64,000 nucleotides of DNA from Streptomyces qaidamensis (GTDB lineage: Bacteria > Actinomycetota > Actinomycetes > Streptomycetales > Streptomycetaceae). This document shows, piece by piece, positions 24,569 through 33,601 of this stretch (the stretch's first letter is position 1; each line of letters opens with the position of its first letter). The DNA is taken from positions 8,432,001 through 8,496,000 of the forward strand of contig NZ_CP015098.1 in assembly GCF_001611795.1 (NCBI RefSeq), written 5' to 3'. The notes beneath the pieces were generated by a model. That model did not search any database. It saw only the letters and a list, made by a program, of their open reading frames with translations, and was not told the origin of the DNA. A program made the translations under genes and the position numbers.

Positions 24569-25819
24569 GTGAACATGCACAGCAGTGGTCACCACCGCAC
24601 GAGCCAGCCTGCCGGGACGCGCGGCGGTCACCGGGCGAGGTCCAAAACACGGCGCATCGTGATCGGTGGCGGGGCCCTCGCCATCGCCGGGGCCGCCACG
24701 GTGGCGGTGTCTCTGGCCTCGGCCAGTCAGTACTCCGGGAGCGTCGCCGGCGCCGACCACGCTGTCTTCGTCCAGGGCAACGAGCTGGACGGCAACACCA
24801 TCCACGTGTTCGCCCGGAGCGACGACGGAAAGCTCAGCCCCTCGGGGACCTATGCGACCGGCGGGAGGGGTGGCGATCAGGTCGACGCCCCCACCGACTC
24901 GCTCGCCTCCCAGGGCTCACTTGTCTACGACGACGCCTCGGGGATGCTGCTGGCGGTCAACGCGGGCAGCGGCACGGTGACCTCGTTCCGCGTCGAGGGG
25001 CAGCAGCTGAAGGACCGGCGTGTCGTGAAATCGGGCGGGGAGTTCCCGGCGAGCCTCACGGTGCGCGGCAGGATCGCGTACGTCATGAACGCGGGCGGTG
25101 CGGGCAGCGTTCAGGGCTTCAAGATCACGAGCAGGGGGCTGAAGCCGCTGAAGGGTTCTCACCGTTCCCTGGGCCTCGACAACGAGGACATCCCGCGCTT
25201 CGACACCTCACCGGGCGAGGTCGAGTTCACCCCGGACGGACGCAACCTGGTGGTCACCACCAAGGGCAACAACACCGTCCAGGTCTTCCCGATGAAGCGG
25301 AACGGTCTGCCGACCGTCGCCGAACCGGTCGTCAACAAGTCGGCCGGTGGGGTCCCGTTCGCGATCAGCTTCGACAAGACGGGGACGCGGATGCTGGTAG
25401 CAGAGGCGGAGAAGTCCACCGTCACCACGTACAAGGTGAAGCACGACGGCAAGCTGAAGGTCCTTCAGGAACCCTTGGCCAGCGGCCAGGAGACCCTGTG
25501 CTGGCTGGTGCGTGCCGGCGACTACTTCTACGGCGGCAACACCGGCAACTCCACCGTCACCGGCTACCGCATGGACCAGCAGGGCACGCTTTCCCTGACC
25601 AACGACGTGGGCGTCGCCACCCCGCCCTCCGCCGGCTCGCAGGGCGTCATCGACCTCGCCGTGACCGAGGACGAGGAGTTCGTCTACGTCCAGAACGCCG
25701 TCTCCGGCACCGTAGACGGCTTCCGCGTCGAGGCGAACGGCGCCCTCACCAAGGTCACGACGGCCGAGGGTCTGCCCGCCTTCGCCGAGTCCGGCATGGA
25801 GGGCATCGCCGCGGTCTGA
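24569..25819 (+). CDS. Exported beta-propeller (YncE/lactonase-like) protein
   Basis: About 416 residues. N-terminal basic stretch and hydrophobic helix (IVIGGGALAIAGAATVAVSL) act as a signal anchor. The rest is a series of about seven WD/YVTN-type blades, for example GMLLAVNAGSGTVTSFRV, RNLVVTTKGNNTVQVFPM and EFVYVQNAVSGTVDGFRV. This fold occurs in 6-phosphogluconolactonase-like and surface-binding proteins; no active site could be assigned. GTG 24569 has GAGG at 8 nt; ATG 24575 is an alternative. It ends before a strong hairpin terminator. Confidence 0.82.
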   Translation: MNMHSSGHHRTSQPAGTRGGHRARSKTRRIVIGGGALAIAGAATVAVSLASASQYSGSVAGADHAVFVQGNELDGNTIHVFARSDDGKLSPSGTYATGGRGGDQVDAPTDSLASQGSLVYDDASGMLLAVNAGSGTVTSFRVEGQQLKDRRVVKSGGEFPASLTVRGRIAYVMNAGGAGSVQGFKITSRGLKPLKGSHRSLGLDNEDIPRFDTSPGEVEFTPDGRNLVVTTKGNNTVQVFPMKRNGLPTVAEPVVNKSAGGVPFAISFDKTGTRMLVAEAEKSTVTTYKVKHDGKLKVLQEPLASGQETLCWLVRAGDYFYGGNTGNSTVTGYRMDQQGTLSLTNDVGVATPPSAGSQGVIDLAVTEDEEFVYVQNAVSGTVDGFRVEANGALTKVTTAEGLPAFAESGMEGIAAV

Positions 25820-25957
25820 CGGGCCACGACACCAGCACGCCGCCCCGTTCGCGCCGTCCGCACCGAGCATCCGTGCACACATACGAAGGTGAGGCATCCG
25901 CGACAGGAACGCGAAAGAAGCCGACGTCAGGAGTGGTTGTACTGGCCTCGTCTTTGT

Positions 25958-25989
25958 CAGTGGCGGCCCTGGGCGCAGGGCCGCCACTG
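25958..25989. terminator. Bidirectional hairpin terminator
   Basis: A perfect 13-bp inverted repeat (CAGTGGCGGCCCT / AGGGCCGCCACTG) with a 6-nt loop GGGCGC. It sits between the convergent ends of the beta-propeller gene (stop 25819) and the MerR gene (stop 26088), a natural place for a shared terminator. There is no T-run, which is usual for Streptomyces. Confidence 0.75.
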
Positions 25990-26087
25990 GTTCCAGCCGT
26001 GGAAGCTGGGGGTCGACCAGGAGGTGCGGGAAGAGATCCCGGTCGCTGCGGCACAGCCCGACGACCCGCCTGCCGGAAACGCCCCGC

Positions 26088-26489
26088 TCACTTCGCCCTG
26101 TCCTCAAGGCGTGTGCGGAGAGTGGTGGCGAAGTCCTCGGCACGGGAGAGCTGGACGCGGAGCTTGTCGATCTGCTCGATGGCGGTCTGCTCGTAGCCGC
26201 GGATGCGCTCCAGAAGGGCTTCGCGCTCGTCGGCGTCGAGGCCGGTGTCGGCGTCGAGGCGGTCGGTGGCGTCCAGGAGGTCGCGCATCTGGTCGAGGGT
26301 GAAGCCGAGGGGCTTCATGCGCCGGATGACCATGAGCCGCTGCACGTCGGTCTCGGTGTAGAGGCGGAAGCCGCCCTGGGAGCGCGCGGAGGGGACGACC
26401 AGACGGGTCTCCTCGTAGTGGCGGATCGTACGCAAGGAGAGCTCGGTCCGTGCGGCGACCTCACCGATCTGCATGTGCTTGCCGTCCAC
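26088..26489 (-). CDS. MerR-family transcriptional regulator
   Basis: 133 residues. N-terminal winged helix-turn-helix with MQIGEVAARTELSLRTIRHY and the GGFRLYTETDVQRL wing, followed by MKPLGFTLDQMRDLL and a dimerising coiled coil. No conserved Cys in the C-terminal part, so it is not a metal or redox sensor of the classical type. GTG 26489 was chosen because GGGGA lies 8 nt upstream; ATG 26474 is possible. It is divergent from the SulP transporter, with a palindrome 64 nt upstream of its start, so it probably controls itself and that gene. Confidence 0.9.
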   Translation of the reverse strand: MDGKHMQIGEVAARTELSLRTIRHYEETRLVVPSARSQGGFRLYTETDVQRLMVIRRMKPLGFTLDQMRDLLDATDRLDADTGLDADEREALLERIRGYEQTAIEQIDKLRVQLSRAEDFATTLRTRLEDRAK

Positions 26490-26552
26490 GCCGGTGATCC
26501 CCTGGCCTCTCTAGCTGCTGTCAGCGGGACCGGGTGGGCGCCGCCGATCACT

Positions 26553-26573
26553 ACTCTAACGTTAGGGTAGAGT
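26553..26573. promoter_or_regulatory. Candidate MerR operator
   Basis: ACTCTA-N9-TAGAGT is a perfect outer inverted repeat, and the core CTAACGTTAG at 26557-26566 is a perfect 10-bp palindrome. MerR proteins bind such sites within a long-spacer promoter. It lies between the divergent MerR (26489) and SulP (about 26897) genes. The 320 bp from here to the transporter start holds no recognisable gene. Confidence 0.65.
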
Positions 26574-26896
26574 TCTTGGTGGTGAGGGTGGCGTGCCGCT
26601 GCCCCGCCGTTGCCGTGTCGGGGCCGATGGTGCCCCCGGCGAAGTTCGGATTGTTGCAGGGGAGAAGCGTGCGCCAGCCCATGACGCCCGGCGCCGCCGT
26701 CTGCCCGCCGTGACATTTCGACCTCGGATGTGAGCCCGGCCGCGCCCTCGTGTCAGGTCCCCGCTCCCTCCTTCGACTTCCGGCCCGCGGCTTCGCGGGG
26801 CCGTCCGTGGGGTGCCGGCCCGGCCACCTCGCGTTCTTCCCGCACGCCTCGGCCTGCCGAACGGCGCGTGCCCGAGCACGACAGGTTCCGTCTCCC

Positions 26897-28408
26897 TTGT
26901 CTTCTGCCGCTTCTGCTGTGTCCCCGGCCGCGCGTCTGCGCGGCCTGAAGCCCGACTGGCTGAATGATCCGAAGGTCTGGCGCACCGAGGTGCTGGCCGG
27001 CCTGGTCGTCGCCCTGGCCCTGATTCCCGAGGCGATCTCGTTCTCGATCATCGCCGGTGTCGACCCCGCGATCGGGCTGTTCGCCTCCTTCACCATGGCC
27101 GTGACCATTGCGATCGTCGGCGGCCGGCGCGCGATGATCTCCGCGGCCACCGGTGCCGTCGCCCTGGTCATCGCGCCACTGAACCGGGAGCACGGCCTCG
27201 GCCACCTGATCGCCGCCGTCATCCTCGCCGGCGTCTTCCAGGTGATCCTCGGCGCGCTCGGTGTCGCCAAGCTGATGCGGTTCATCCCCCGCTCGGTGAT
27301 GGTCGGCTTCGTCAACTCCCTGGCCATCCTGATCTTCATGGCCCAGGTCCCCGAGATGACGAACGTTCCCTGGCCGGTGTATCCGCTGATCATCGGCGGC
27401 CTGGCGCTGATGGTCCTCTTCCCGAAGATCACCACCGTCGTACCCGCCCCGCTCGTCTCGATCGTGATCCTGACCGTGATCACCGTCGGCGCGGCCATCG
27501 CGGTCCCGACCGTCGGCGACAGGGGCGCCCTGCCGTCCTCCCTGCCCGTGCCAGGCCTTCCGGACGTGCCCTTCACTCTGGACACGCTCACGACGATCGC
27601 GCCGTACGCGTTCGCGACGGCGCTGGTCGGCCTGATGGAGTCGCTGATGACGGCCAAGCTGGTCGACGACATCACCGACACCCACTCGAACAAGACCCGC
27701 GAGTCGGTCGGCCAGGGCATCGCCAACATCGTCACCGGCTTCTTCGGCGGCATGGGCGGCTGCGCCATGATCGGCCAGACGATGATCAACGTGAAGGTCT
27801 CCGGCGCCCGCACCCGGCTGTCCACGTTCCTCGCCGGCGCGTTCCTGATGGTGCTGTGCATCGTCTTCGGCCCCGTGGTCTCCGACATCCCCATGGCCGC
27901 TCTGGTCGCCGTCATGGTCATGGTGTCGTTCGCGACCTTCGACTGGCACTCCATCGCCCCGAAGACCCTCAAGAGGATGCCCGCCGGGGAGATCACCGTC
28001 ATGGCGATCACCGTCGCGGTCGTCGTGGCCACGCACAACCTGGCCATCGGTGTCGTGGCCGGTTCCGTCACCGCCATGGTCGTCTTCGCCAAGCGTGTAG
28101 CCCACCTCGCCGAGGTCACCGCCGTCACCGACCCCGACCTCACCACCGTCGTCTACCGGGTCACCGGCGAGCTGTTCTTCGCCTCCTCCAACGACCTCGT
28201 CGGCCAGTTCAACTACGCAGGCGACCCGAAGAACGTCATCATCGACCTGTCCGCCGCACACATCTGGGACGCCTCCTCCGTCGCCGCCCTCGACGCCATC
28301 GAAAACAAGTACGCCCAGCGCGGCAAGACCGTCGAGATCACCGGTCTCAACACCCCCAGCGCCCAGCTCCACGGCAAGCTCACCGGCGAACTCAGCGCAG
28401 GCCACTGA
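26897..28408 (+). CDS. SulP-family anion transporter with STAS domain
   Basis: About 503 residues. The Sulfate_transp domain has around 11 helices, with ALALIPEAISFSIIAGVDP and GGMGGCAMIGQTMINV, followed by a C-terminal STAS domain (NVIIDLSAAHIWDASSVAAL). SulP proteins move sulfate, bicarbonate or related anions across the cytoplasmic membrane. The start is uncertain: homology begins near ARLRGLKPDW. TTG 26897 gives an MSSAAS-type N-terminus; GTG 26918 is an alternative; the frame is open upstream to 26750 with no ribosome site. Probably controlled by the divergent MerR protein. Confidence 0.87.
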   Translation: MSSAASAVSPAARLRGLKPDWLNDPKVWRTEVLAGLVVALALIPEAISFSIIAGVDPAIGLFASFTMAVTIAIVGGRRAMISAATGAVALVIAPLNREHGLGHLIAAVILAGVFQVILGALGVAKLMRFIPRSVMVGFVNSLAILIFMAQVPEMTNVPWPVYPLIIGGLALMVLFPKITTVVPAPLVSIVILTVITVGAAIAVPTVGDRGALPSSLPVPGLPDVPFTLDTLTTIAPYAFATALVGLMESLMTAKLVDDITDTHSNKTRESVGQGIANIVTGFFGGMGGCAMIGQTMINVKVSGARTRLSTFLAGAFLMVLCIVFGPVVSDIPMAALVAVMVMVSFATFDWHSIAPKTLKRMPAGEITVMAITVAVVVATHNLAIGVVAGSVTAMVVFAKRVAHLAEVTAVTDPDLTTVVYRVTGELFFASSNDLVGQFNYAGDPKNVIIDLSAAHIWDASSVAALDAIENKYAQRGKTVEITGLNTPSAQLHGKLTGELSAGH

Positions 28409-28505
28409 CGACGTCGGATGCACCGCGGGGGACCCCCGACACCGGGCTGGGGGCATGGCGGCCCGCCCCGCGTACCCCGGAAGCTGAATCCGGCCCCGAG
28501 AGAGG

Positions 28506-28797
28506 GGAGCGCTGTCAGCGACTCCGCGCCCGGCGGGTAGAACGTCACCGCGCACACCGGGCAGGTCAGTCGCAGGGCGAGGGCCGCGGGCACGTGCTCG
28601 ACGCTGTCCACCGCCACGCGCGGTGCCTGCGCCATGCGTCGGCGGGTGTACGTGGACAGCGCCTCGATGTAGCGCCGTGAGCCCTCGGCGTACAGCACCC
28701 CCATCGCCAGTGACGACTTCCCGGACGAACAGCCGAGGAAGATGCAGAGCTTCACCTGCTCGGGGTCGTCGCGCGGTCCGACGCCTACGAACGGCAC
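28506..28797 (-). pseudogene. UvrA-like ATPase relic
   Basis: Reading from 28797 down, a segment LGCSSGKSSLAMGVLYAEGS followed by RRYIEALSTYTRRRMAQAPR and VDSVEHVPAALALR matches the N-terminal ABC half of UvrA-like excinuclease proteins. The Walker A is damaged (GCSSGKSS against GVSGSGKSS) and the rest of the roughly 750-residue protein is missing; the next residues (CPVCAVTFYPPGAE) recall a later zinc-binding part. So it is an internally deleted fragment. The flanking stretch 28798-29033 has no recognised gene. Confidence 0.65.
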
Positions 28798-29033
28798 GAC
28801 GCGCCCACTACACCCTCACTCCCGCGCCCGACATCGAGCCTGCCGCCACCTCCGCGTTCGACATCGAGCCTGCCGCCCACCAGCGGCGCACCTGGGCCCG
28901 CGACATCACCCGCCAGGGCGCCACCACGCTCACCGCCCCCCGACATCTGGCCGCCGCCCACGAGTTCACCGCCGTCCCCGGCATCGTCACCGGGAGGAAG
29001 ACCGACGACTCAGCGGCCCCCAGCCGCAGCCGA

Positions 29034-29729
29034 TCAAGCCGGACCGTCGGTGTGCTTCTCCCGGATCTGCTGGGCGACGTCGCGCAGTTTGATGTTGTGG
29101 TGCTGGGAGATGTTGCGCAGCACGCTGAAGGCGTCCTCGTCGCTCATCCCGTGGCGTTCCATGAGCATGCCCATGGCCTCGCCGATGGCGTGCCGGGTCT
29201 CCAGGGCGTGTTCGAGCTGGTCGATCGTGCGCGCGTCCGCGAGGGCGACCGCGGCGTGCGAGGCCAGCAGCCAGCCGGCGGTCGCGATGTCCTCGGTGAA
29301 GGCCCCCGGGCGGCGGGCGTACAGGTTCAGCGCGCCGAAGTCCTCCTCGTGGGTGTAGAGCAGGACCCCGGTCATGCTGCCGATACCCAGTCCGCGCGCG
29401 GCCTCGGCGTACCGCGGCCAGTCCGGCTGGGGCAGGGTCATGTCCGCGACCCGGAACACGCGCTCCTGGTCCGCGCGACGGGCGAGATCGAAGCACGGCC
29501 CCTCGCCCAGTTCGCCCTGGAGACGGTCGGATTCCTCGACCATGTCCCCGTAGGAGGACAGTGTCACGGCGCGGCCCTTGCGCACCGCGAGGATCCCGGC
29601 CGCGTCGCAGCCGTCCACCAGCTTCACGGCCGACGCCGCGATCTCGTCCAGCGTCTGCTGCACGGAGTCCTGCTTCAGCAGGGTCCGCGCGAGCAGGGCC
29701 ATTTCCTCGGCGAACTTCTGCCACTCCAT
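29034..29729 (-). CDS. GAF-ANTAR domain regulator
   Basis: 231 residues. N-terminal GAF domain (about 20-160) with GELGEGPCFDLARRADQERV, typical of actinobacterial GAF-ANTAR proteins. C-terminal ANTAR domain (about 165-225): ALETRHAIGEAMGMLMERHG then FSVLRNISQHHNIKLRDVAQ, the three-helix RNA-binding antiterminator motif. It probably senses a small signal and acts on nascent RNA to control termination. ATG 29729 is preferred over GTG 29738. Stands alone; no obvious partner. Confidence 0.9.
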   Translation of the reverse strand: MEWQKFAEEMALLARTLLKQDSVQQTLDEIAASAVKLVDGCDAAGILAVRKGRAVTLSSYGDMVEESDRLQGELGEGPCFDLARRADQERVFRVADMTLPQPDWPRYAEAARGLGIGSMTGVLLYTHEEDFGALNLYARRPGAFTEDIATAGWLLASHAAVALADARTIDQLEHALETRHAIGEAMGMLMERHGMSDEDAFSVLRNISQHHNIKLRDVAQQIREKHTDGPA

Positions 29730-29917
29730 CGCCACCACCCGGGTCGATCACCAGTCCGGCCACCCTACGCACAGCCTGATCCCTCCGGGGCGAAGGCGCC
29801 AGGACCGGTGAGCCGGAAGGTGAAAGGGGAGTACACGTGTGTTTCCGACGCCCCGGTCCCATAACCTCGTGCTGGAGATATCAGAGGCCAGGTGTGTCCA
29901 CCGGTGAGGAGGCGAGG

Positions 29918-30760
29918 GTGCTCGGCAGAGGTACGAGTGCGCGGTTGCTGGTGGGCGCCGTACTGGCGGTCTGCATGGTGCTCGTCGGTCCCAGCGCACC
30001 GAACGGTGGCCTCTTCGCCGGGCCGCGGCATGCCGCAGCCGCCGGGGACGTCGTATCGAACCGGGTCATGACGTGGAACATCTGCAACCCCTGCGAGGTG
30101 AGCGACGTCGACCGGGCCGCGGACATCGCCGCGTACGCGCCCCAGGTCATCGGCCTGCAAGAGGCGTGCGTGCGTGATGTGGAGAGGATCCGGGAGTATC
30201 TGGAGAACCTCCACGGGCTGGCCTACCACGTCGAGTACGGGTCCGTGCTGCGCAAATGGGGCCGCTGCGGGGGAGCGCCGTGGAGTCCGGGGGCCTTCGG
30301 CCAGGCGATCCTCTCGGCCGCACCGATGACGGACCCCGTCAACGTCGAGTATCCGGACGGTGGATCCGAGGACCGCGGGTACATGGCCGTCACCACCACC
30401 GTGGCCGGACAGCCCGTCCGGGTCTTCAACACGCATCTCGCGCAACGGCGTCAGGAGGCGGTCCGGGCAGAGCAGACGCGCGTCCTCGCAGCGGAGGCCG
30501 CCCGGCACGATCGCGCGATCCTCCTCGGCGACTTCAACGCCGTGCCGGATGCCCCGGAGCTCGCTCGGATCTGGGCGCTGGCCACGGACGCGGACCCGCA
30601 GTGCCGGCCGTCGCCCACCGGCACCTGCCTGCCGACCACCGACTGGCAGAGCAAGTTCGACTACGTGTTCCTGCGCGGCTTCGTCCCGCTCAGGCATCGC
30701 GTGCAACCGACGCCGTCCTCGGACCACCACCTGCTGCACACCGATGTGAAACCGACCTGA
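29918..30760 (+). CDS. Secreted endonuclease/exonuclease/phosphatase family protein
   Basis: 280 residues. A signal peptide (LLVGAVLAVCMVLVGP and an AAAAGD cleavage region) exports it. The EEP fold follows with all core motifs: MTWNIC, IGLQEA (catalytic Glu), FNTHLAQ, LGDFNAVPD (catalytic Asp/Asn) and SDHHLL (catalytic His). Two Cys pairs (CNPC; CRPSPTGTC) are fit for disulfides outside the cell. Members cleave nucleic acids or phosphodiester/phospholipid head groups with Mg2+. GTG 29918 follows GAGGAGGCGAGG. Confidence 0.88.
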   Translation: MLGRGTSARLLVGAVLAVCMVLVGPSAPNGGLFAGPRHAAAAGDVVSNRVMTWNICNPCEVSDVDRAADIAAYAPQVIGLQEACVRDVERIREYLENLHGLAYHVEYGSVLRKWGRCGGAPWSPGAFGQAILSAAPMTDPVNVEYPDGGSEDRGYMAVTTTVAGQPVRVFNTHLAQRRQEAVRAEQTRVLAAEAARHDRAILLGDFNAVPDAPELARIWALATDADPQCRPSPTGTCLPTTDWQSKFDYVFLRGFVPLRHRVQPTPSSDHHLLHTDVKPT

Positions 30761-30957
30761 GCAGGCGTCCTCGCCGGCTCTGCCCGATGCCCGGTAACCA
30801 CAGGTCAGCGGCTCGCATCCGGTGATCACGGACCCCGCGCAAGGACCCGGTGCCGCTCCGTGACGTGGAATCTCGCGTCGTATGGGCATACGGGGAGGGC
30901 AGGTAACCAGGGCATGCCGGCGACAGGGACGCCGGCCCGATCAGCAGGGAGGCCGCG

Positions 30958-32676
30958 ATGACGGGGCCGGAGCACACGGAGGCCGTTCACGGGCTGTCCG
31001 TGCCGACAGCGTCCGTCGTGCTGGCCGGGACCCTGGAAGCCATCGGCGCGGGCGCCTACGTCGTGGACGAGCAGGGCTGCATCATCGCCGCGAACACTCG
31101 CGCCGAGCAGCTCCTGGGCCGGTCCGCCGACGACCTGCTCGGGCATGACGCGCACGATCTGCTGCACCGCGGCCGGGACGGGCAACCCCTGCCGAGAACC
31201 CAGTGCGCCATGCGGCTGGCCTTCCACGCCGGGCGCACGGCCCAGGCCGACGAGGACTGGTTCGTCTGCGGCGACGGCACCCTGCTGCGGATCTCCTGGC
31301 TGATCACGCCGTACGACGTAGGTGGCCGGCACGCCGGCACGCTCGTCGTCTTCCACACACCCCACCACCCGCAGGCCACGGAGCCGCGGCCGGAACCGGT
31401 GGCGCAGCCCCTGTCGGAGCTGCACCGGCTGGCGCTGCTGGCCGAGACCACCGCGCAGCTGACGTCCACACTCGATGTCGACGAGGCGCTGCGCAGGCTG
31501 GTCACCCTGGTCCTGCCCCGCCTCGCGGACTGGGCGGTCGTCGACCTGATCACCGAGCGCGACGAGGTGTGGCGCGCCGTCGTGGTCCACTCCGACGGTG
31601 ACACGATCACGCATCACGAGGATCTGCAGGGACCGATGCCGCCGATCCCGGAGGAGTCCCCGATGCCCCTGTCGAGGGCCCTGCGCGGGGTCGCCTCCAA
31701 CCTGGCCGGTCCGCTGACCTACCAGGGGCCGCCGGACTCCGGCATCGCGGTCGAGCAGCGCCGTCTCTTCGACGTCACGGGGATGCACTCGGCGGCCATC
31801 GCGCCCATCCGCAGCACCCGCGCGGTCCTGGGAGCGCTGACCCTGGGCCGCGACGAGAACCAGGCGCCCTTCACGCCCGTCGATCTCCCCCTCATCGAGG
31901 ACATCGCACGCCGGGCCGGCCTCGCCGTGGACAACGCCCGCCTCTACCAGCGCCAGCGCAAGGTCGCCGAGACCATGCAGAACCATCTGCTGCCGCAGAT
32001 GCCGGGCGTCTCGGGCCTGCAGATGACCGTCCGCTACCTGCCGGCACCGGACGCCTCACAGGTCGGCGGAGACTGGTACGACGCCTTCCCCCTGTCGGAC
32101 GCGTCCACCGCCCTCGCCATCGGGGACGTCGTCGGCCACGATCTGGAGGCGGCGGCCGGCATGGCGCAGGTCCGCAACATGCTCCGCGCCTACGCCTGGT
32201 CCCAGCACGAACCCCCCAGCCGCATCGTCGAACGGCTCGACGAGGCGATCCAGCACATCACCGACGTCACCATGGCCACGACGATCTTCGCCCGGGTGGA
32301 GCCGGCCGAAGACGGCCACTGGCAACTGTCCTGGACCAACGCCGGCCACCCGCCGCCGCTGCTGATCAGCCACGACGGCCTGGCCCGCTACCTCACCGAA
32401 GGCCACGGCATACTCCTGGGCACCCAGACCGGCACCCGCCGCCCGGACGCCACCGCGCAGTTGCCGCCCGGCTCCACCCTGGTGCTGTACACGGACGGCC
32501 TCATCGAAGCGCCCCGCCACACCATCGACGAGGGACTCGACCGACTGCGTCAGCACGCCGCCGCCCTCGCGCACCGCCCCCTCGCCTCGTTCACCGACCA
32601 GCTCCTGCGCCGCGTCCGCCCCTCCGGCAACGACGACGACGTCGCCCTCCTGGCCCTGCGCGTCCCCGAGCGCTGA
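30958..32676 (+). CDS. PAS-GAF-PP2C (SpoIIE-type) serine phosphatase
   Basis: 572 residues. PAS domain at about 25-140 (GAYVVDEQGCIIAANTRAEQ), GAF domain at about 160-335, and a PP2C/SpoIIE phosphatase at about 350-570 with metal-site motifs QVGGDWYDAF, GDVVGHD, NAGHPPPL, LYTDGLIEAP and NDDDVALLAL. Such proteins dephosphorylate STAS anti-sigma antagonists in response to a sensed signal and so free a sigma factor. ATG 30958 follows GGGAGGCC. Possible targets in this window are the STAS protein at 47109 and the sigma factor at 4217-5827. Confidence 0.92.
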   Translation: MTGPEHTEAVHGLSVPTASVVLAGTLEAIGAGAYVVDEQGCIIAANTRAEQLLGRSADDLLGHDAHDLLHRGRDGQPLPRTQCAMRLAFHAGRTAQADEDWFVCGDGTLLRISWLITPYDVGGRHAGTLVVFHTPHHPQATEPRPEPVAQPLSELHRLALLAETTAQLTSTLDVDEALRRLVTLVLPRLADWAVVDLITERDEVWRAVVVHSDGDTITHHEDLQGPMPPIPEESPMPLSRALRGVASNLAGPLTYQGPPDSGIAVEQRRLFDVTGMHSAAIAPIRSTRAVLGALTLGRDENQAPFTPVDLPLIEDIARRAGLAVDNARLYQRQRKVAETMQNHLLPQMPGVSGLQMTVRYLPAPDASQVGGDWYDAFPLSDASTALAIGDVVGHDLEAAAGMAQVRNMLRAYAWSQHEPPSRIVERLDEAIQHITDVTMATTIFARVEPAEDGHWQLSWTNAGHPPPLLISHDGLARYLTEGHGILLGTQTGTRRPDATAQLPPGSTLVLYTDGLIEAPRHTIDEGLDRLRQHAAALAHRPLASFTDQLLRRVRPSGNDDDVALLALRVPER

Positions 32677-32707
32677 CCCGGAACCGGCGAGACGCGGGCG
32701 CCGGGCC

Positions 32708-32940
32708 TCATCCGCCCGGGGTGCTCGGCGCCGCGCTGCCCACGCCGTCGCGGTGCTCGCGCACCGCGATCCGGGCCAGCTTCGTCAGCATCATGCCGTT
32801 GCGGATCGAGACGACGTAGTCCGCCGGGAGGCCGTGCATCCGGATGCCGGGACCCCGCAGCGGATGCCGGTCGAGGACGAAGAGGGTGTTCTCGCCCGCG
32901 AACGGGACCGCCGGGCGCGGGACATCCCCTCGACCCTGAG
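32708..32940 (-). pseudogene. Orphan C-terminal coding fragment, family not recognised
   Basis: The 360-bp gap between the phosphatase and the GNAT gene holds, on the minus strand, a frame ending at TGA 32708 with strong third-position G/C bias: VPFAGENTLFVLDRHPLRGP, then IRMHGLPADYVVSIRNGMML and TKLARIAVREH. It reads like the C-terminus of a real enzyme, but no start, ribosome site or N-terminal domain is visible upstream. I do not recognise the family. It may be a relic of a deleted gene. Confidence 0.35.
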
Positions 32941-33038
32941 GGGCCGCGCGGCTCCGGCACCCGCAGGCAACGCAAGGCGGCCCGGACCGCCGCGGAAATC
33001 GATGGTGAAGGGCGACGGGCCGCGCTCATACTGACGCG

Positions 33039-33569
33039 GTGGATCCAGTGACTCTTGAGACCGGGCGTCTGGTGCTGAGGCCCTTCGGGCCGGGCGACGC
33101 GGACGCGGTGTACAACGCCTGCCAGGACGAGGACATCCAGTTCTACACACCGGTTCCCGTGCCCTTCGGACGCCAGGACGCCGAGAAGCGGGTCTGCGAG
33201 GAGTGGCCCCAGGGCTGGGCCGGCGACGACAACTACATCCTCGGAGCGTTCCGCAAGGACACCTCGGCCCTCGTCGGCTCGTACTGCCTCACCAGGGTGA
33301 GCCTGGGCGTCTACGAACTCGGCTACTGGGCGGTCAAGGAGCAGCGGGGCCGGGGCTACACGGTCGAGGCCGCGCGGGCGCTCTGCGACTGGGGGTGGGC
33401 CACGCTCGACGTCCACCGCATCGAGTGGTGGGCCATGACCGGGAACACCGGCTCGCGTGCCGTCGCCGAGCGGCTGGGGTTCACCGTCGAAGGGACGCTG
33501 CGCAACCGCGGCATCGCCAACGACGGCAAGCCTCACGACTGGTGGGTCGGCGGACTGGTGAGGCCCTGA
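33039..33569 (+). CDS. GNAT N-acetyltransferase (RimJ/RimL type)
   Basis: 176 residues. LETGRLVLRPFGPGDADAV opens a typical RimJ-like acetyltransferase; the acetyl-CoA loop is KEQRGRGYTVEAARAL and the late GNTGSRAVAERLGFTVEGTL block is diagnostic. Probably acetylates an amine on a protein N-terminus, antibiotic or metabolite. GTG 33039 has no ribosome site and a CATACT hexamer about 8 nt upstream, so the mRNA may be leaderless. Confidence 0.88.
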   Translation: MDPVTLETGRLVLRPFGPGDADAVYNACQDEDIQFYTPVPVPFGRQDAEKRVCEEWPQGWAGDDNYILGAFRKDTSALVGSYCLTRVSLGVYELGYWAVKEQRGRGYTVEAARALCDWGWATLDVHRIEWWAMTGNTGSRAVAERLGFTVEGTLRNRGIANDGKPHDWWVGGLVRP

Positions 33570-33601
33570 CGTCGAGCGTGGAGGGGGCCCGGCGGGGCGC
33601 G

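Noticed and set aside
28800..29000. Plus-strand frame with RRTWARDITRQGATTLTAPR and HLAAAHEFTAVPG as a gene
   Set aside because: It has protein-like stretches but no start, ribosome site or recognised family, and it begins antisense to the UvrA-like relic. At most another relic.
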